Source of the DNA: Methanoculleus frigidifontis
GTDB lineage: Archaea > Halobacteriota > Methanomicrobia > Methanomicrobiales > Methanoculleaceae
Assembly: GCF_030464345.1 (NCBI RefSeq)
Contig: NZ_VCYH01000001.1
Coordinates: 496,001-560,000 of the forward strand
Direction: 5' to 3'
Length of the DNA stretch: 64,000 nt
Under the pieces are notes generated by a model, which worked only from the letters and a program-made list of their open reading frames with translations, had not been told where the DNA came from and searched no databases. Positions 34,822 through 42,998 of the stretch are shown here, in pieces; within the stretch, counting starts at the first letter, position 1; each line of letters begins with the position of its first letter. Both the position numbers and the translations under genes were made by a program.

Positions 34822-35268
34822 ATGACAGAGACTGTCCGTGAACTATCGCCCTCGGAGTTCCCCCTCGCCGAGAAGGTCTGGAAGCACTACCGCGGCCAGA
34901 AGGCAGACCCAAAGGCCGAACGGATCTTCGGCGTCTTCGAGGATGGCGACCTCGCTGCGACCGCCCGGTTCACCCGGCACCCGGACGGCAACGAGATGGA
35001 CTGCGTCTTCACCCTGGATGACTACCGGGGCAGGGGGCTGGCGCGCATCGCCGTCCGGGCGCTGCTCGACGCCTGCGGGCATGAGACGATCTATATCCAC
35101 TCGACGATCGTCCTGATCGGGTTCTACAAGACCTTCGGCTGGATCCCGATCCCGGAGGCGGAGATGCCGACGTCCATCCGAGACCGGTTCAACTTCTGCT
35201 TCGGGGAGATGGAGGGATGCAACATCTGTCCGATGGTGCGGGAGGGGGTCAGGCCGCCGGCGGCCTGA
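34822..35268 (+). CDS. GNAT-family N-acetyltransferase
   Basis: The 148-residue protein has the GNAT core: the acceptor strand MDCVFTLDDYRGRGLARIAVRALLDAC carries the acetyl-CoA loop pattern RGRGLA. The later motif FYKTFGWIPIP is also typical. The C-terminus adds a Cys pair (GCNICPMV). Substrate unknown. The 3' end overlaps the convergent serpin gene by 20 bases. The 190-base gap upstream holds its promoter. Confidence 0.85.
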   Translation: MTETVRELSPSEFPLAEKVWKHYRGQKADPKAERIFGVFEDGDLAATARFTRHPDGNEMDCVFTLDDYRGRGLARIAVRALLDACGHETIYIHSTIVLIGFYKTFGWIPIPEAEMPTSIRDRFNFCFGEMEGCNICPMVREGVRPPAA

Positions 35269-36520
35269 AGACCCGTCCAATGAAGAGGATAGTCCCGGTA
35301 TCGTCGTCCAGGATCACAAAGACGAACGGATGATCCGCCCGGAAGACGGGCACCTCCTCGTCGATGGGCGCGGCGCTCAGGCTGACAGCGACCCCGGTCG
35401 CCGCCGCTGCCTCGGTCCCCTCCTCGTTCACGTTGACGAATGCCTTATGGACGACGGCGGTGATGAAAAGGTTCTTTGTCCCGTCCATCCCCGAAAAGTC
35501 CGCAGCACCGGTGAACGCCGCCGGCATCCCCATCGCCGTGAGGGTCTCCGGGAGGCTGTACTCCTCCTCGAGGGCGAACTTCGGGAAGAAGACGTCGACC
35601 CGCTCGCGGGCGAGCGCCTGCCGGAGCTCCGCAAGGTTCTCCGCACCGCATGCCTCCTCCGCGGCAGTCAGGTTGCCGTCCTTCGGCAGCAGGACGAGCA
35701 TCGAGAGGTTGCTCCCGCCGGCGTACGTCATCGCGAGCGCCTGGAGGGTGTCGGTCTCCGCGTAGGGGTAGACGGCATCCTCGCCGGTTCGCTGCATCAT
35801 CGGGACACGCACAGTTTCATCCGGTGAAACCCGGAAATCGGCGTCCGCCGTCTCGTTCGCGTCGAACTGCAGCTCCCACGTTCCCGTGAAATAAATTGCG
35901 TTCGTGATGACGAGCCGGGTCAGGGGATCGATTGAGCCCGCCGGCAGCAGGTCCTGGATCTTCTCTTCGGTTTGTCTCTCGACCCAGCGGTTGATCGTCT
36001 GCCGAGACTCTTCAGGAGCGCCGATGAAATCGAGGTTCGTGACATTCGCGGCGTAATACCGCTCCGCCGTCTCGATATACTCCGGCAGGAACGGATACGT
36101 CTCCTCAGCCCAGAGGGCGTTCGCTGTCCGGAGGGTGGTGTTTGCATCGCCGCGGCTGAGTCCTCCCGTGAGGGCGGCAAATCCTGTCCGCCGGAGGGTT
36201 TCGTTTCCGGGCAGGTGCAGCACCGACGCTATCTCCCCGGCGGTGGTGCCGCGGGCGCCCTCGTAGGTTATCGCAAGGGCGGACGATATGCTGACGGGCG
36301 AGAAGAAGATGTTCTCCGTCGCAGAATCATTCGCGAGGCGGTGGTAGAGGTCGCAGGCAAACGCGTTGCTGCCCGCAACCACGTTCCCGGCAGCGGCCGG
36401 CGGTGTCGGGCTCTCCGGCTCCGCGGTTGCCGCTCCCGGCACGTCGATGCACCCTGCAGCGATGCCGCCGAGCACGACGACCGCCGCCAGGACGAAAAGA
36501 CCGATCCATCTCTGGTTCAT
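35249..36520 (-). CDS. Serpin-type protease inhibitor, predicted lipoprotein
   Basis: The 423-residue protein has a signal sequence ending in a lipobox-like AAGC at about residue 24, then a Pro/Thr linker and a full serpin fold. Serpin blocks include NIFFSPVSISSALAITYEGARG, LVITNAIYFTGTW and FRADHPFVFVILDDDTGTILFIGRV (shown in parts). The reactive-loop hinge reads NEEGTEAAAATG, the small-residue pattern of inhibitory serpins. The P1 bond lies within the following VAVSLSAAPID. It would trap serine or cysteine proteases outside the cell. The ATG at 36520 precedes the signal peptide; the longer upstream frame is not credible. Serpins are rare in archaea, so ancient transfer is possible. Confidence 0.9.
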   Translation of the reverse strand: MNQRWIGLFVLAAVVVLGGIAAGCIDVPGAATAEPESPTPPAAAGNVVAGSNAFACDLYHRLANDSATENIFFSPVSISSALAITYEGARGTTAGEIASVLHLPGNETLRRTGFAALTGGLSRGDANTTLRTANALWAEETYPFLPEYIETAERYYAANVTNLDFIGAPEESRQTINRWVERQTEEKIQDLLPAGSIDPLTRLVITNAIYFTGTWELQFDANETADADFRVSPDETVRVPMMQRTGEDAVYPYAETDTLQALAMTYAGGSNLSMLVLLPKDGNLTAAEEACGAENLAELRQALARERVDVFFPKFALEEEYSLPETLTAMGMPAAFTGAADFSGMDGTKNLFITAVVHKAFVNVNEEGTEAAAATGVAVSLSAAPIDEEVPVFRADHPFVFVILDDDTGTILFIGRVFRPPAA

Positions 36521-36613
36521 GGTCTGCTCTCTGCCGCTCCGAAGAGATATACCCAGCGTTGACGACGATTTTTTTCGAAGTCTCCTTCCCGCCGAAACGA
36601 AAACCGAGGATTC

Positions 36614-37162
36614 ATGAGATCGCACGGGCAACAGGAATGGATGAGTACGGACGCCGTAGAACGCATTGAAGCGGTGATAGGGGAAACGTACGCGAACGGC
36701 AACCTCCTTATCGAAACACTCCGGGATCTTGGGTTTACCCCGTGGAGCCGGACGAAGTCCGACGCCGTCCTCCTCGCCGAAGAGGAGAACCTGGCGCTCT
36801 TCCTGGAGTTCGATCCCCGCGATGGTATCTGCCGGAAATACGTGCTCTGCGGGTTGCAGCCCTATGCCAACCAGCGGCTGGGTTTTGTTCCGGAGAGCAG
36901 TCTTCAGAAGCTTCGGGGAGCGGATGCCGTCCCGGCCGCGCCGGAGCCGCCGATCCTGCAGGCCGGGGAGAAAGGCAGGCAGATAAAAGAGACGATCCGT
37001 GCCCTGGCGAAGACCAACGTCCTCGGCCTCGCCCGCATCTCCCAGGTCATCGAAGAGTCGCCCTACCCCGAAGCGGAGACCGAGACGCTGCTTCAGATGC
37101 TGCGCTGCAGCGGCGAGGTCATTGAGGCGCAGCAGGGATGGCTGCGGGTGGTCGGGAGCTGA
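36614..37162 (+). CDS. Uncharacterised protein with a C-terminal winged-helix-like part
   Basis: The 182 residues (173 if the ATG at 36641 is used) have no signal or membrane helix. The first half is compact (NGNLLIETLRDLGFTPWSRTKSDAVLLAEEENLALFLEF, in parts). The last 60 residues (IKETIRALAKTNVLGLARISQVIEE, then LLQMLRCSGEVIEAQQGWLRV) resemble a small winged helix with a beta wing. A regulatory or nucleic-acid-binding role is possible. It converges with the histidine kinase gene. Confidence 0.7.
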   Translation: MRSHGQQEWMSTDAVERIEAVIGETYANGNLLIETLRDLGFTPWSRTKSDAVLLAEEENLALFLEFDPRDGICRKYVLCGLQPYANQRLGFVPESSLQKLRGADAVPAAPEPPILQAGEKGRQIKETIRALAKTNVLGLARISQVIEESPYPEAETETLLQMLRCSGEVIEAQQGWLRVVGS

Positions 37163-37202
37163 CCGGCGCCGGAAGCATACCCAAAAGCCGTGCCGATGGT
37201 AT

Positions 37203-40148
37203 CTACGCGTCCGCCGAAACCCGGTATGCCCCGCCCGGCACGGCGATCTCGAAGCGTGCGCCCTCGCCGGGGACACCCGTCTCCCGGATCGCGATGCCGG
37301 TGATGGCGAGGATCTCCCGCACCAGGTAGAGCCCGAGCCCCGTATTTTTGCCGTATCCCCGCTTGAAGATCCGTTCTTTCTGATCGTCCGGGATGCCGGC
37401 GCCGTCGTCCTCCCAGAGGATCGTCAGCCCCCCAGGATCGGTGCGGTACGAGACGCAAACGCCGGTCGCGCCCGCGGCGTGGCGGAGGGTGTTATCCAGC
37501 AGGTTCTCAAAGACCTTCTCGAGCAGCGGGTCTGCGAAGATCTCGATCGCCGGAAGATCGCTCCCAACGGTGATAGGGGACGCCGGTAGGTCTGCAACGA
37601 CATCGGCGATCCGTACCCAGACGGGATTTCTGATCCCGAGATTCTGGTAGTCGCGGGTGAACTCGATCTGCCGCTGGATCGTGCGAGCCGCGGCCTCGAT
37701 GTTCCGGGCACACTCGGTGAGCTCCGGGCTCGGGCTCTCCTGCCGGGCAATATCGATGTACCCGAGCTGAACCATCACCTGGTTGAGGATGTCGTGCCGG
37801 GTGACGTTCGAGAGCAGGTGCAGTTTCCTGTTCGCCTCCTGCACCGCCCTTTCCGTCCGTTTCCGTTCGGTGACGTCGCGGATGTTTACGATGATGCCGC
37901 GGATCGACGGATCGTCCAGGTAGCTCTGCGCCAGCCCCTCGAGATAGAGCACGTTTCCGTTTTTGTGGGCCATGCGGAAGTCGAACCGGACCGAGGCGCT
38001 CCGATCGTCGATCAGATCGCTCCAGTACCCCCGGAGGAGCGGGATGTCTTCCGGGTGAATGTGGTCAAAGATCGACCCCGTAAACGTCTCTATTGGATAC
38101 CCGGTGATATCGGCGGCGACCGGGCTGATATAGCGGATGGCGGCGTCCGGGTTGACGATCACGAAGACGTCGGAGGAATGGTTCACCAGGAACTGGAAAT
38201 GCGCTTCCCGCTCCCGGAGCCCCTCCTCCATCCGCTTTCGCACCAGTGCGCCGCCGATGATCTCCGAGGAGATGCGGAGGAGCTCCGCATCCTCCGGGTG
38301 CCATTCGGTGGTGTAAACGACATTGTCGAGCCCGATGAACCCGATGACCTCTCCCCGGTTCTGCACCGGCAGGACCAGCACCGACCGGATCTCCTGGCTC
38401 TCCAGGACCTCCCGCTCGACAGAAGCGTCGGCGGGGAGCGCCGCGACGTCGGGGACGGCGATGACCTCCCCCCTGCGGAGGCGGGCCATCCACCACGGGA
38501 AGGTGTCGCAGGGGAGGTGCTGGAGGGTATCCCGCTGGGGCGACACTCCCTCGGCGCACCACTCGTGGGTATTGTTCATGGTCTCACCGTCGTCATCGAA
38601 GAGGAAGAGGTATGCGCGGGAGGCGGCGCTCAAGATGCCGATATCCCGCAGCGAGCCGTGCACCGCCGCATCGAAGTCGTCGCAGGTGATGAACCGCGAC
38701 GAGACAGCGGCGATGGTCTTCTCAAAGCGGTAGCGTTGCTCGAGGGCGTGCTTCATCCGCATGTACCCGGTGGTGTCGCGCCCCACCGCCTGATAGCCGA
38801 AGATACCGCTCGGATAGTAATAGAGCGCCCGGACATTCCAGCGCACCCACCGCACCGTGCCGTCGGCGAGGATCATCCGCTGGTCGATCGTCGTATCGGG
38901 GTGTTCGGGAGTGAGTCCTTCCAGTGCTGCGCGTATCCGGTCGCTATTGTCCGGAAGACTGAACGCCGTATCAACCCTCTTTTTCAGAAGTTCCTCCCGC
39001 TGTTTCCCGAAGAACCGGCAGAATGCTTCGTTGACGAAGGAACAGATGAAATCCGGCGTAAAACGGCAGATCAGTTCGGTCTGCTCCTCGACGACCGCCC
39101 GGTACCGCGCCTCGTTCTTCCGGAGCTCGTCGTGCGCCGCAGCAAGTTCGTCCATCTGCTGGCGTATCTCCTCTTCCGCCGCGGCAAGTTGTTCGTTTGA
39201 CGCCATCAGCTCTTCGTTCTTCTGCTCGAGCTCCTGCTTGCCGACCACGATCTCGTCCATCTGCTGGCGTATCTCCTCTTCCGCCGCGGCAAGTTGTTCG
39301 TTCGACGCCATCAGCTCTTCGTTCTTCTGCTCGAGCTCCTGCTGGGCGGTCTTGAGGGCGGTGATGTCGCGGACCGATTCGATTGCGCCGGTCAGGGTGC
39401 CGTCCTCATCGTAGAGAGGCGATGCCTTTGCCCAGAGAACGACCTTCCGGCCCTGTGGATGCGCGTACTCCGTCTCGACGGTGATGCTGCCTCCGTTTCT
39501 GGAAATGTTGGCGTATTGCTGCCTGGAATAGTTCGGATCGCATTTGAGAACGAGATCGATCAGCGTTCGCCTGCGTTCGCCGTAGAAGGGGAGCGCGTAC
39601 TCGAAGTCTCCCTTGCCGACGATATCCTCGGCGGCGATGCCGGTCATCTCCTCGGTCGCCCGGTTCCACGCGATTACCCGCCCCTCCGGATCGATGGCGA
39701 ACGTCGCGTCCGGCAGGAAATTGATGATATCCGTCATCCGCTTCTCGGACTGCAGGAGCTGCACTTCTGCACGCCGGCGGTAGACGGCATGCTTGACCTT
39801 ATGCTCGAGTTCGCGGAACTGGGTCTTCGGGTCGCTCCCTTTCTGCAGGTAGAAGTCGGCGCCGGTGTTCAGGGCTTCGATGACGACCTCTTCGCGCCCC
39901 CGGCCGGTGAAAAGGATGAATGGAAGCGAGTCGAATTTGCTCCGGACGTACTGCAGGAACGCGATTCCGTCCATCACGGGCATCTGGTAGTCGGAGACGA
40001 TCGCATCGTACGTCCGGTGCCGCAGCCGCTCGATGGCCTCACCTGCGGACGGAACGGTATCGACGGTCATTTCACCGCTCTTTTCAAGGAAATGCCTGGT
40101 AATGTCGAGGAGTGCGGGCTCGTCGTCGACATAGAGGACGGATATCAT
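37203..40148 (-). CDS. Hybrid sensory protein: receiver, PAS, GAF and histidine kinase
   Basis: The 981-residue soluble protein opens with a response-regulator receiver domain (VLYVDDEPALLDI, phospho-Asp in AIVSDYQMPVMDG, Lys in FYLQKGSDP). It continues with PAS domains (one starting IINFLPDATFAID), a long coiled coil with a repeated 35-residue unit, another PAS, a GAF domain (VLVLPVQNRGEVIGFIGLDN) and a further PAS. The kinase has an H-box NVTRHDILNQ and an ATPase domain with NLLDNTLRHA, DDGAGIP and GLGLYLVREI. This layout is typical of methanogen sensors. The ATG at 40148 matches the receiver start. It senses a cytoplasmic cue, likely redox or light-type ligands, but the ligand is unknown. 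Confidence 0.93.
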   Translation of the reverse strand: MISVLYVDDEPALLDITRHFLEKSGEMTVDTVPSAGEAIERLRHRTYDAIVSDYQMPVMDGIAFLQYVRSKFDSLPFILFTGRGREEVVIEALNTGADFYLQKGSDPKTQFRELEHKVKHAVYRRRAEVQLLQSEKRMTDIINFLPDATFAIDPEGRVIAWNRATEEMTGIAAEDIVGKGDFEYALPFYGERRRTLIDLVLKCDPNYSRQQYANISRNGGSITVETEYAHPQGRKVVLWAKASPLYDEDGTLTGAIESVRDITALKTAQQELEQKNEELMASNEQLAAAEEEIRQQMDEIVVGKQELEQKNEELMASNEQLAAAEEEIRQQMDELAAAHDELRKNEARYRAVVEEQTELICRFTPDFICSFVNEAFCRFFGKQREELLKKRVDTAFSLPDNSDRIRAALEGLTPEHPDTTIDQRMILADGTVRWVRWNVRALYYYPSGIFGYQAVGRDTTGYMRMKHALEQRYRFEKTIAAVSSRFITCDDFDAAVHGSLRDIGILSAASRAYLFLFDDDGETMNNTHEWCAEGVSPQRDTLQHLPCDTFPWWMARLRRGEVIAVPDVAALPADASVEREVLESQEIRSVLVLPVQNRGEVIGFIGLDNVVYTTEWHPEDAELLRISSEIIGGALVRKRMEEGLREREAHFQFLVNHSSDVFVIVNPDAAIRYISPVAADITGYPIETFTGSIFDHIHPEDIPLLRGYWSDLIDDRSASVRFDFRMAHKNGNVLYLEGLAQSYLDDPSIRGIIVNIRDVTERKRTERAVQEANRKLHLLSNVTRHDILNQVMVQLGYIDIARQESPSPELTECARNIEAAARTIQRQIEFTRDYQNLGIRNPVWVRIADVVADLPASPITVGSDLPAIEIFADPLLEKVFENLLDNTLRHAAGATGVCVSYRTDPGGLTILWEDDGAGIPDDQKERIFKRGYGKNTGLGLYLVREILAITGIAIRETGVPGEGARFEIAVPGGAYRVSADA
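39148..39344 (-). repeat. Direct repeat in the coiled-coil linker of the histidine kinase
   Basis: Two copies of about 92 bases, at 39148-39239 and 39253-39344 (105-base period), encode ELEQKNEELMASNEQLAAAEEEIRQQMDE-type coil in duplicate. They differ by one visible base in the shared core. The 35-residue period equals five heptads, so coil register is kept. Confidence 0.88.
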
Positions 40149-40308
40149 GGGCGCGTTTTTGATTCCCCGGTTATTTACGCATATTATCTGCCGAGAGACC
40201 TGAAAACCGTTTCCCTTTCGGTGTGCGGGTGCGACGGCAGCGCGTTGCCGCGTCCGGTAGAAATACGCCACCATATGGCGTAGGTACCTGCCCAGGAGAA
40301 GTACTGCC

Positions 40309-40860
40309 ATGTATGAACCATCACCCGACCCCGACGGCATGACCCTGCGGCCCGTGGGAATCATCAGGAACGCCATCCAGGAACCCTTCCTCGTCGCCGG
40401 CAGGGACGGTATCGCGATGCGGGAAGGACACGACGCAAGCATGAACCATATCCAGAGCACGAGCAGAGCGGTATCGGAGCTCGTCATCGACGCCGGCCGC
40501 GTCGGGGTGCTCGACGGTATCGAGGAGTACTCCCATATCACGGTGGTCTACTGGGGGCATAAGATTCCGGAGGATAGCCGGTCGCTCACGCACGTCCACC
40601 CGATGGGCAGAACCGATATCCCCAAAGTCGGGATCTACGCGACCTGCAGCCCCGCCCGCCCGAACCCGGTGCTCGTGACCGTCGTCAGGCTGCACGCCCG
40701 GCGGGGGAACGTGCTGGAGGTCGCCGGCCTCGACGCCGTCGACGGCAGCCCCGTCATCGACATCAAGCCCTACGTCCCGGCCCAGATCCCGGGCGGGGAG
40801 GTGCGGGTACCCGCCTGGATGGACATGCTTATGCAGGAAGTCGGCGAGCGGCAGGCGTGA
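40309..40860 (+). CDS. trmO: tRNA (t6A37-N6)-methyltransferase TrmO-like (TsaA/YaeB family)
   Basis: The 183-residue protein carries the TsaA/TrmO pattern: LRPVGIIRNAIQEPF at the start, VLDGIEEYSHITVVYWGH, and the SAM-site block GIYATCSPARPNPVLVTVVRL. The end matches LDAVDGSPVIDIKPYVP. TrmO methylates threonylcarbamoyl-adenosine at tRNA position 37. The start may be the ATG at 40309 or the internal one at 40339. It is divergent from the histidine kinase gene. Confidence 0.88.
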   Translation: MYEPSPDPDGMTLRPVGIIRNAIQEPFLVAGRDGIAMREGHDASMNHIQSTSRAVSELVIDAGRVGVLDGIEEYSHITVVYWGHKIPEDSRSLTHVHPMGRTDIPKVGIYATCSPARPNPVLVTVVRLHARRGNVLEVAGLDAVDGSPVIDIKPYVPAQIPGGEVRVPAWMDMLMQEVGERQA

Positions 40861-40930
40861 GGTCAGGGGTATGGCTGCCGGGATGCCGGACTATCCGATC
40901 CGGCGACCGCTTCCTCGTCGGTGAGCAGGA

Positions 40931-41587
40931 GTGGCGCAGATGACGGACGACGACGTGATACGGCGGTTCTACGATGCCGTCGCCGATGAAACGGCCGAAG
41001 TCTGGTACGCGAGCGACCTGCTGCTCTGCACGATCCGCGACTTTCTGCGCCTGCTCCCGGACCGCCCGGACGTCCTCGACCTCGGCTGCGGCACCGGTCA
41101 TGAGGCGAAGCGGCTGCACGCTCTCGGCGCCGCGGTGACCGGGATCGATTTCAGCCCCCGGTCGATCGCCATTGCCCGGGAGCGGACTCCCGAATGCGTC
41201 TTTCTGGAGATGGACTTTTTCGATCTCGACCCGTCCATCAGCACCTACGACGGCATCTTCGCGGCCGGCTCGCTCATCCACCTCTCCCCCGTCCGGCTGC
41301 AGGCGGCCGTGGCGTGTGCCGCCGCGGTGCTGCGCGAGGACGGCATCTTTCTTGCAGTCCTGCAGGTCGGTGAGGAGAACCGTGCAGAGTATCCGGAGAT
41401 CGACGGGGAGCGGATCGAGCGGGTCGTCTACCGGCATGCAAAAGAGTTTGTTCTTGACTGCTTTTCCCGGGCAGGGCTCGGCTTTGTGCGTGATGCGCCG
41501 CTGGCTCAGGAGCTTGCCGAAAGCGGATGGCGGGCATACTATTTTCAGAAAGTCTCTGGTTCTACCGCCCCCGCCAGGGCTCCTTGA
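40931..41587 (+). CDS. Class I SAM-dependent methyltransferase
   Basis: The 218-residue protein has the methyltransferase Rossmann motifs: motif I VLDLGCGTGHEAKRL, a motif II acidic end in VTGIDFSPRSIAIARE, and motif IV in FDLDPSISTYDGIFAAGSLIHLS. Start is a GTG at 40931; an ATG three codons later is also possible. Substrate unknown. Its 3' end overlaps the radical SAM gene by 26 bases on the opposite strand. Confidence 0.88.
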   Translation: MAQMTDDDVIRRFYDAVADETAEVWYASDLLLCTIRDFLRLLPDRPDVLDLGCGTGHEAKRLHALGAAVTGIDFSPRSIAIARERTPECVFLEMDFFDLDPSISTYDGIFAAGSLIHLSPVRLQAAVACAAAVLREDGIFLAVLQVGEENRAEYPEIDGERIERVVYRHAKEFVLDCFSRAGLGFVRDAPLAQELAESGWRAYYFQKVSGSTAPARAP

Positions 41588-42560
41588 GTGTTGCGGGGCA
41601 GCGGTCGCGGAGGGGGCAGGACCCGCAGTTTCGCGGGTGCGTGGGGCAGCCGCACGCCGCGGCATAGGCGGCGGTGAGCGCCGCTGCGGGATCGCCCCCG
41701 TACGCAGCGGTGAACCGCGCTGCGCCAGCGCCGACCTCGTCCGGCACCGCCTCGGGGTAGTAGCCGCTCCAGGCCACATCCTCAAGCCCGGCATCACGGC
41801 AGACCCCGCAGAGCCGCTCCATCTCCTCCCGCGACGGCCCTGGGTGATAATAGAGGACGTTATTCGGCCGAAACCCGATGAGCCGGTAGGGCACGCTCGG
41901 GTCGAGCGAGGCGATGAACCCGGCAATGGCGCCCACCTCCCCGTCGGTCATGCCGGGAATCACCACCGTCCGGAAGACCCTGATGGCGTCCCGCCCCTCG
42001 CGCACGAGGGAGGCCGCGTTCCGAAGCACCGGCCCGACCGGCGCCCCGGTGAGAGCGCGGTGCACCGGGTCCGACCAGGCCTTGATCTCGAGGGTGATCA
42101 CGCTGCAGAGGTCGACGATCCGCTCCATCGTCTCCGGCGTTGCAAACCCGCCGGTCGAGATCCCGATCCCGACACCGAGCCCCTGCCGCCCCACCTCGGC
42201 CGCGACCTCCTCGATGTAGGGGAGATGGACGATCGGGTCTCCGCCGGTAAACCCGATTGTCCGGATACGCGGGCCCGGGAAAGCGGCTATCTGTTCCCGT
42301 GCGTCGGCCACCAACGCCGCCGGCGGGACATACCCCGCGTAGTGCCAGCCGGGGTCGGGGTACTGCGATATCCGGTAGGCGTTGCAGTGGAGGCAGCGGT
42401 AGCAGCACCCGAGCAGGGTGACGATGTAGCTTGTGAGCGGCGCCGAGCAGATCGTCGCCGCCACCTCCGCACGCCCGGTACGGCAGACGCCCCGCTCTCC
42501 CCGCAGGCGGTCGGCGCTGCACCGCCACTCACAGAGGCGGCAGGACTCGAGATCCGTCAT
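41562..42560 (-). CDS. Radical SAM protein related to pyruvate formate-lyase activating enzymes
   Basis: The 332-residue protein starts with a Cys-rich segment (CRLCEWRCSADRLRGERGVC), then the radical SAM motif CCYRCLHC within LGCCYRCLHCNAYRI. GFTGGDP is the SAM-binding GGE-like segment. Near the end a further Cys group (CGCPTHPRNCGSCPLRDRC) probably holds an additional Fe-S cluster. The general layout resembles the PflA-like/AmmeMemoRadiSam class; the substrate is unknown. Its first 26 codons and upstream region are duplicated at 53510-53813. Confidence 0.85.
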   Translation of the reverse strand: MTDLESCRLCEWRCSADRLRGERGVCRTGRAEVAATICSAPLTSYIVTLLGCCYRCLHCNAYRISQYPDPGWHYAGYVPPAALVADAREQIAAFPGPRIRTIGFTGGDPIVHLPYIEEVAAEVGRQGLGVGIGISTGGFATPETMERIVDLCSVITLEIKAWSDPVHRALTGAPVGPVLRNAASLVREGRDAIRVFRTVVIPGMTDGEVGAIAGFIASLDPSVPYRLIGFRPNNVLYYHPGPSREEMERLCGVCRDAGLEDVAWSGYYPEAVPDEVGAGAARFTAAYGGDPAAALTAAYAAACGCPTHPRNCGSCPLRDRCPATLKEPWRGR

Positions 42561-42785
42561 ACTCTTTCGTGGCGCTGCACGTTCCCAAGAACCTTTGGGA
42601 CGGGGGAGGTCTCCCCCGCCGCCACGGCCAGGAGAAGAGGTTTAGATCTTCTCGATCTCGAGATTGTCGAAGGCAACCGTCGTATCGGTACTGGAGACCG
42701 AATCTGCCGAGAGCGCTACATATCCGCTGCTGAACATGCTGTCGTAGACCGTGTCCAGGTAGCGGTCGTTGACGTACAGGCTCTG
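42482..42785. repeat. 304-base segment duplicated at 53510-53813
   Basis: The segment covers the first codons of the radical SAM gene, its upstream region and the 3' end of a secreted-protein gene. It aligns without gaps to 53510-53813 at a constant offset of 11,028 bases, with only scattered single-base differences. Similarity stops sharply at the CAGGCTCTG sequence ending at 42785. Confidence 0.93.
42642..42785 (-). pseudogene. 3' fragment of the secreted LamG-like gene
   Basis: The minus strand encodes the C-terminal 47 residues SLYVNDRYLDTVYDSMFSSG... ending DNLEIEKI and stop. It corresponds to the end of the gene at 53670-54295. Upstream of 42785 the homology ends and a V4R fragment in the opposite orientation begins. 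It has no start or signal peptide of its own and is a relic. Confidence 0.85.
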
Positions 42786-42793
42786 CCGCCGTC

Positions 42794-42932
42794 CCAGGTC
42801 AACAGCGTCTGCCAGGCGTATGTCAGGCATGCGGTAGAGGCCCTGAACCCCGGGTTTACCATCTCCGTCGCCAGAGCCCGGTGCAGGGGAGATGCCTTCT
42901 GCGAGATGGTCATCGAGAGACGGAAACCCTGA
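42794..42932 (+). pseudogene. 3' fragment of the V4R-like gene
   Basis: The plus strand encodes QVNSVCQAYVRHAVEALN and ends CRGDAFCEMVIERRKP plus stop, matching the last 46 residues of the gene at 12521-13009. It aligns to 12871-13009 at a constant offset of 29,923 bases, with no gaps. No start codon or N-terminal part is present. It faces the intact catalase gene convergently. Confidence 0.87.
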
Positions 42933-42998
42933 GATCCCCGATCGCTCCCCTATCCTGCCGAGAGCGACTGCGAAAAAAGTTCCAGGGAATGCCCGGCA

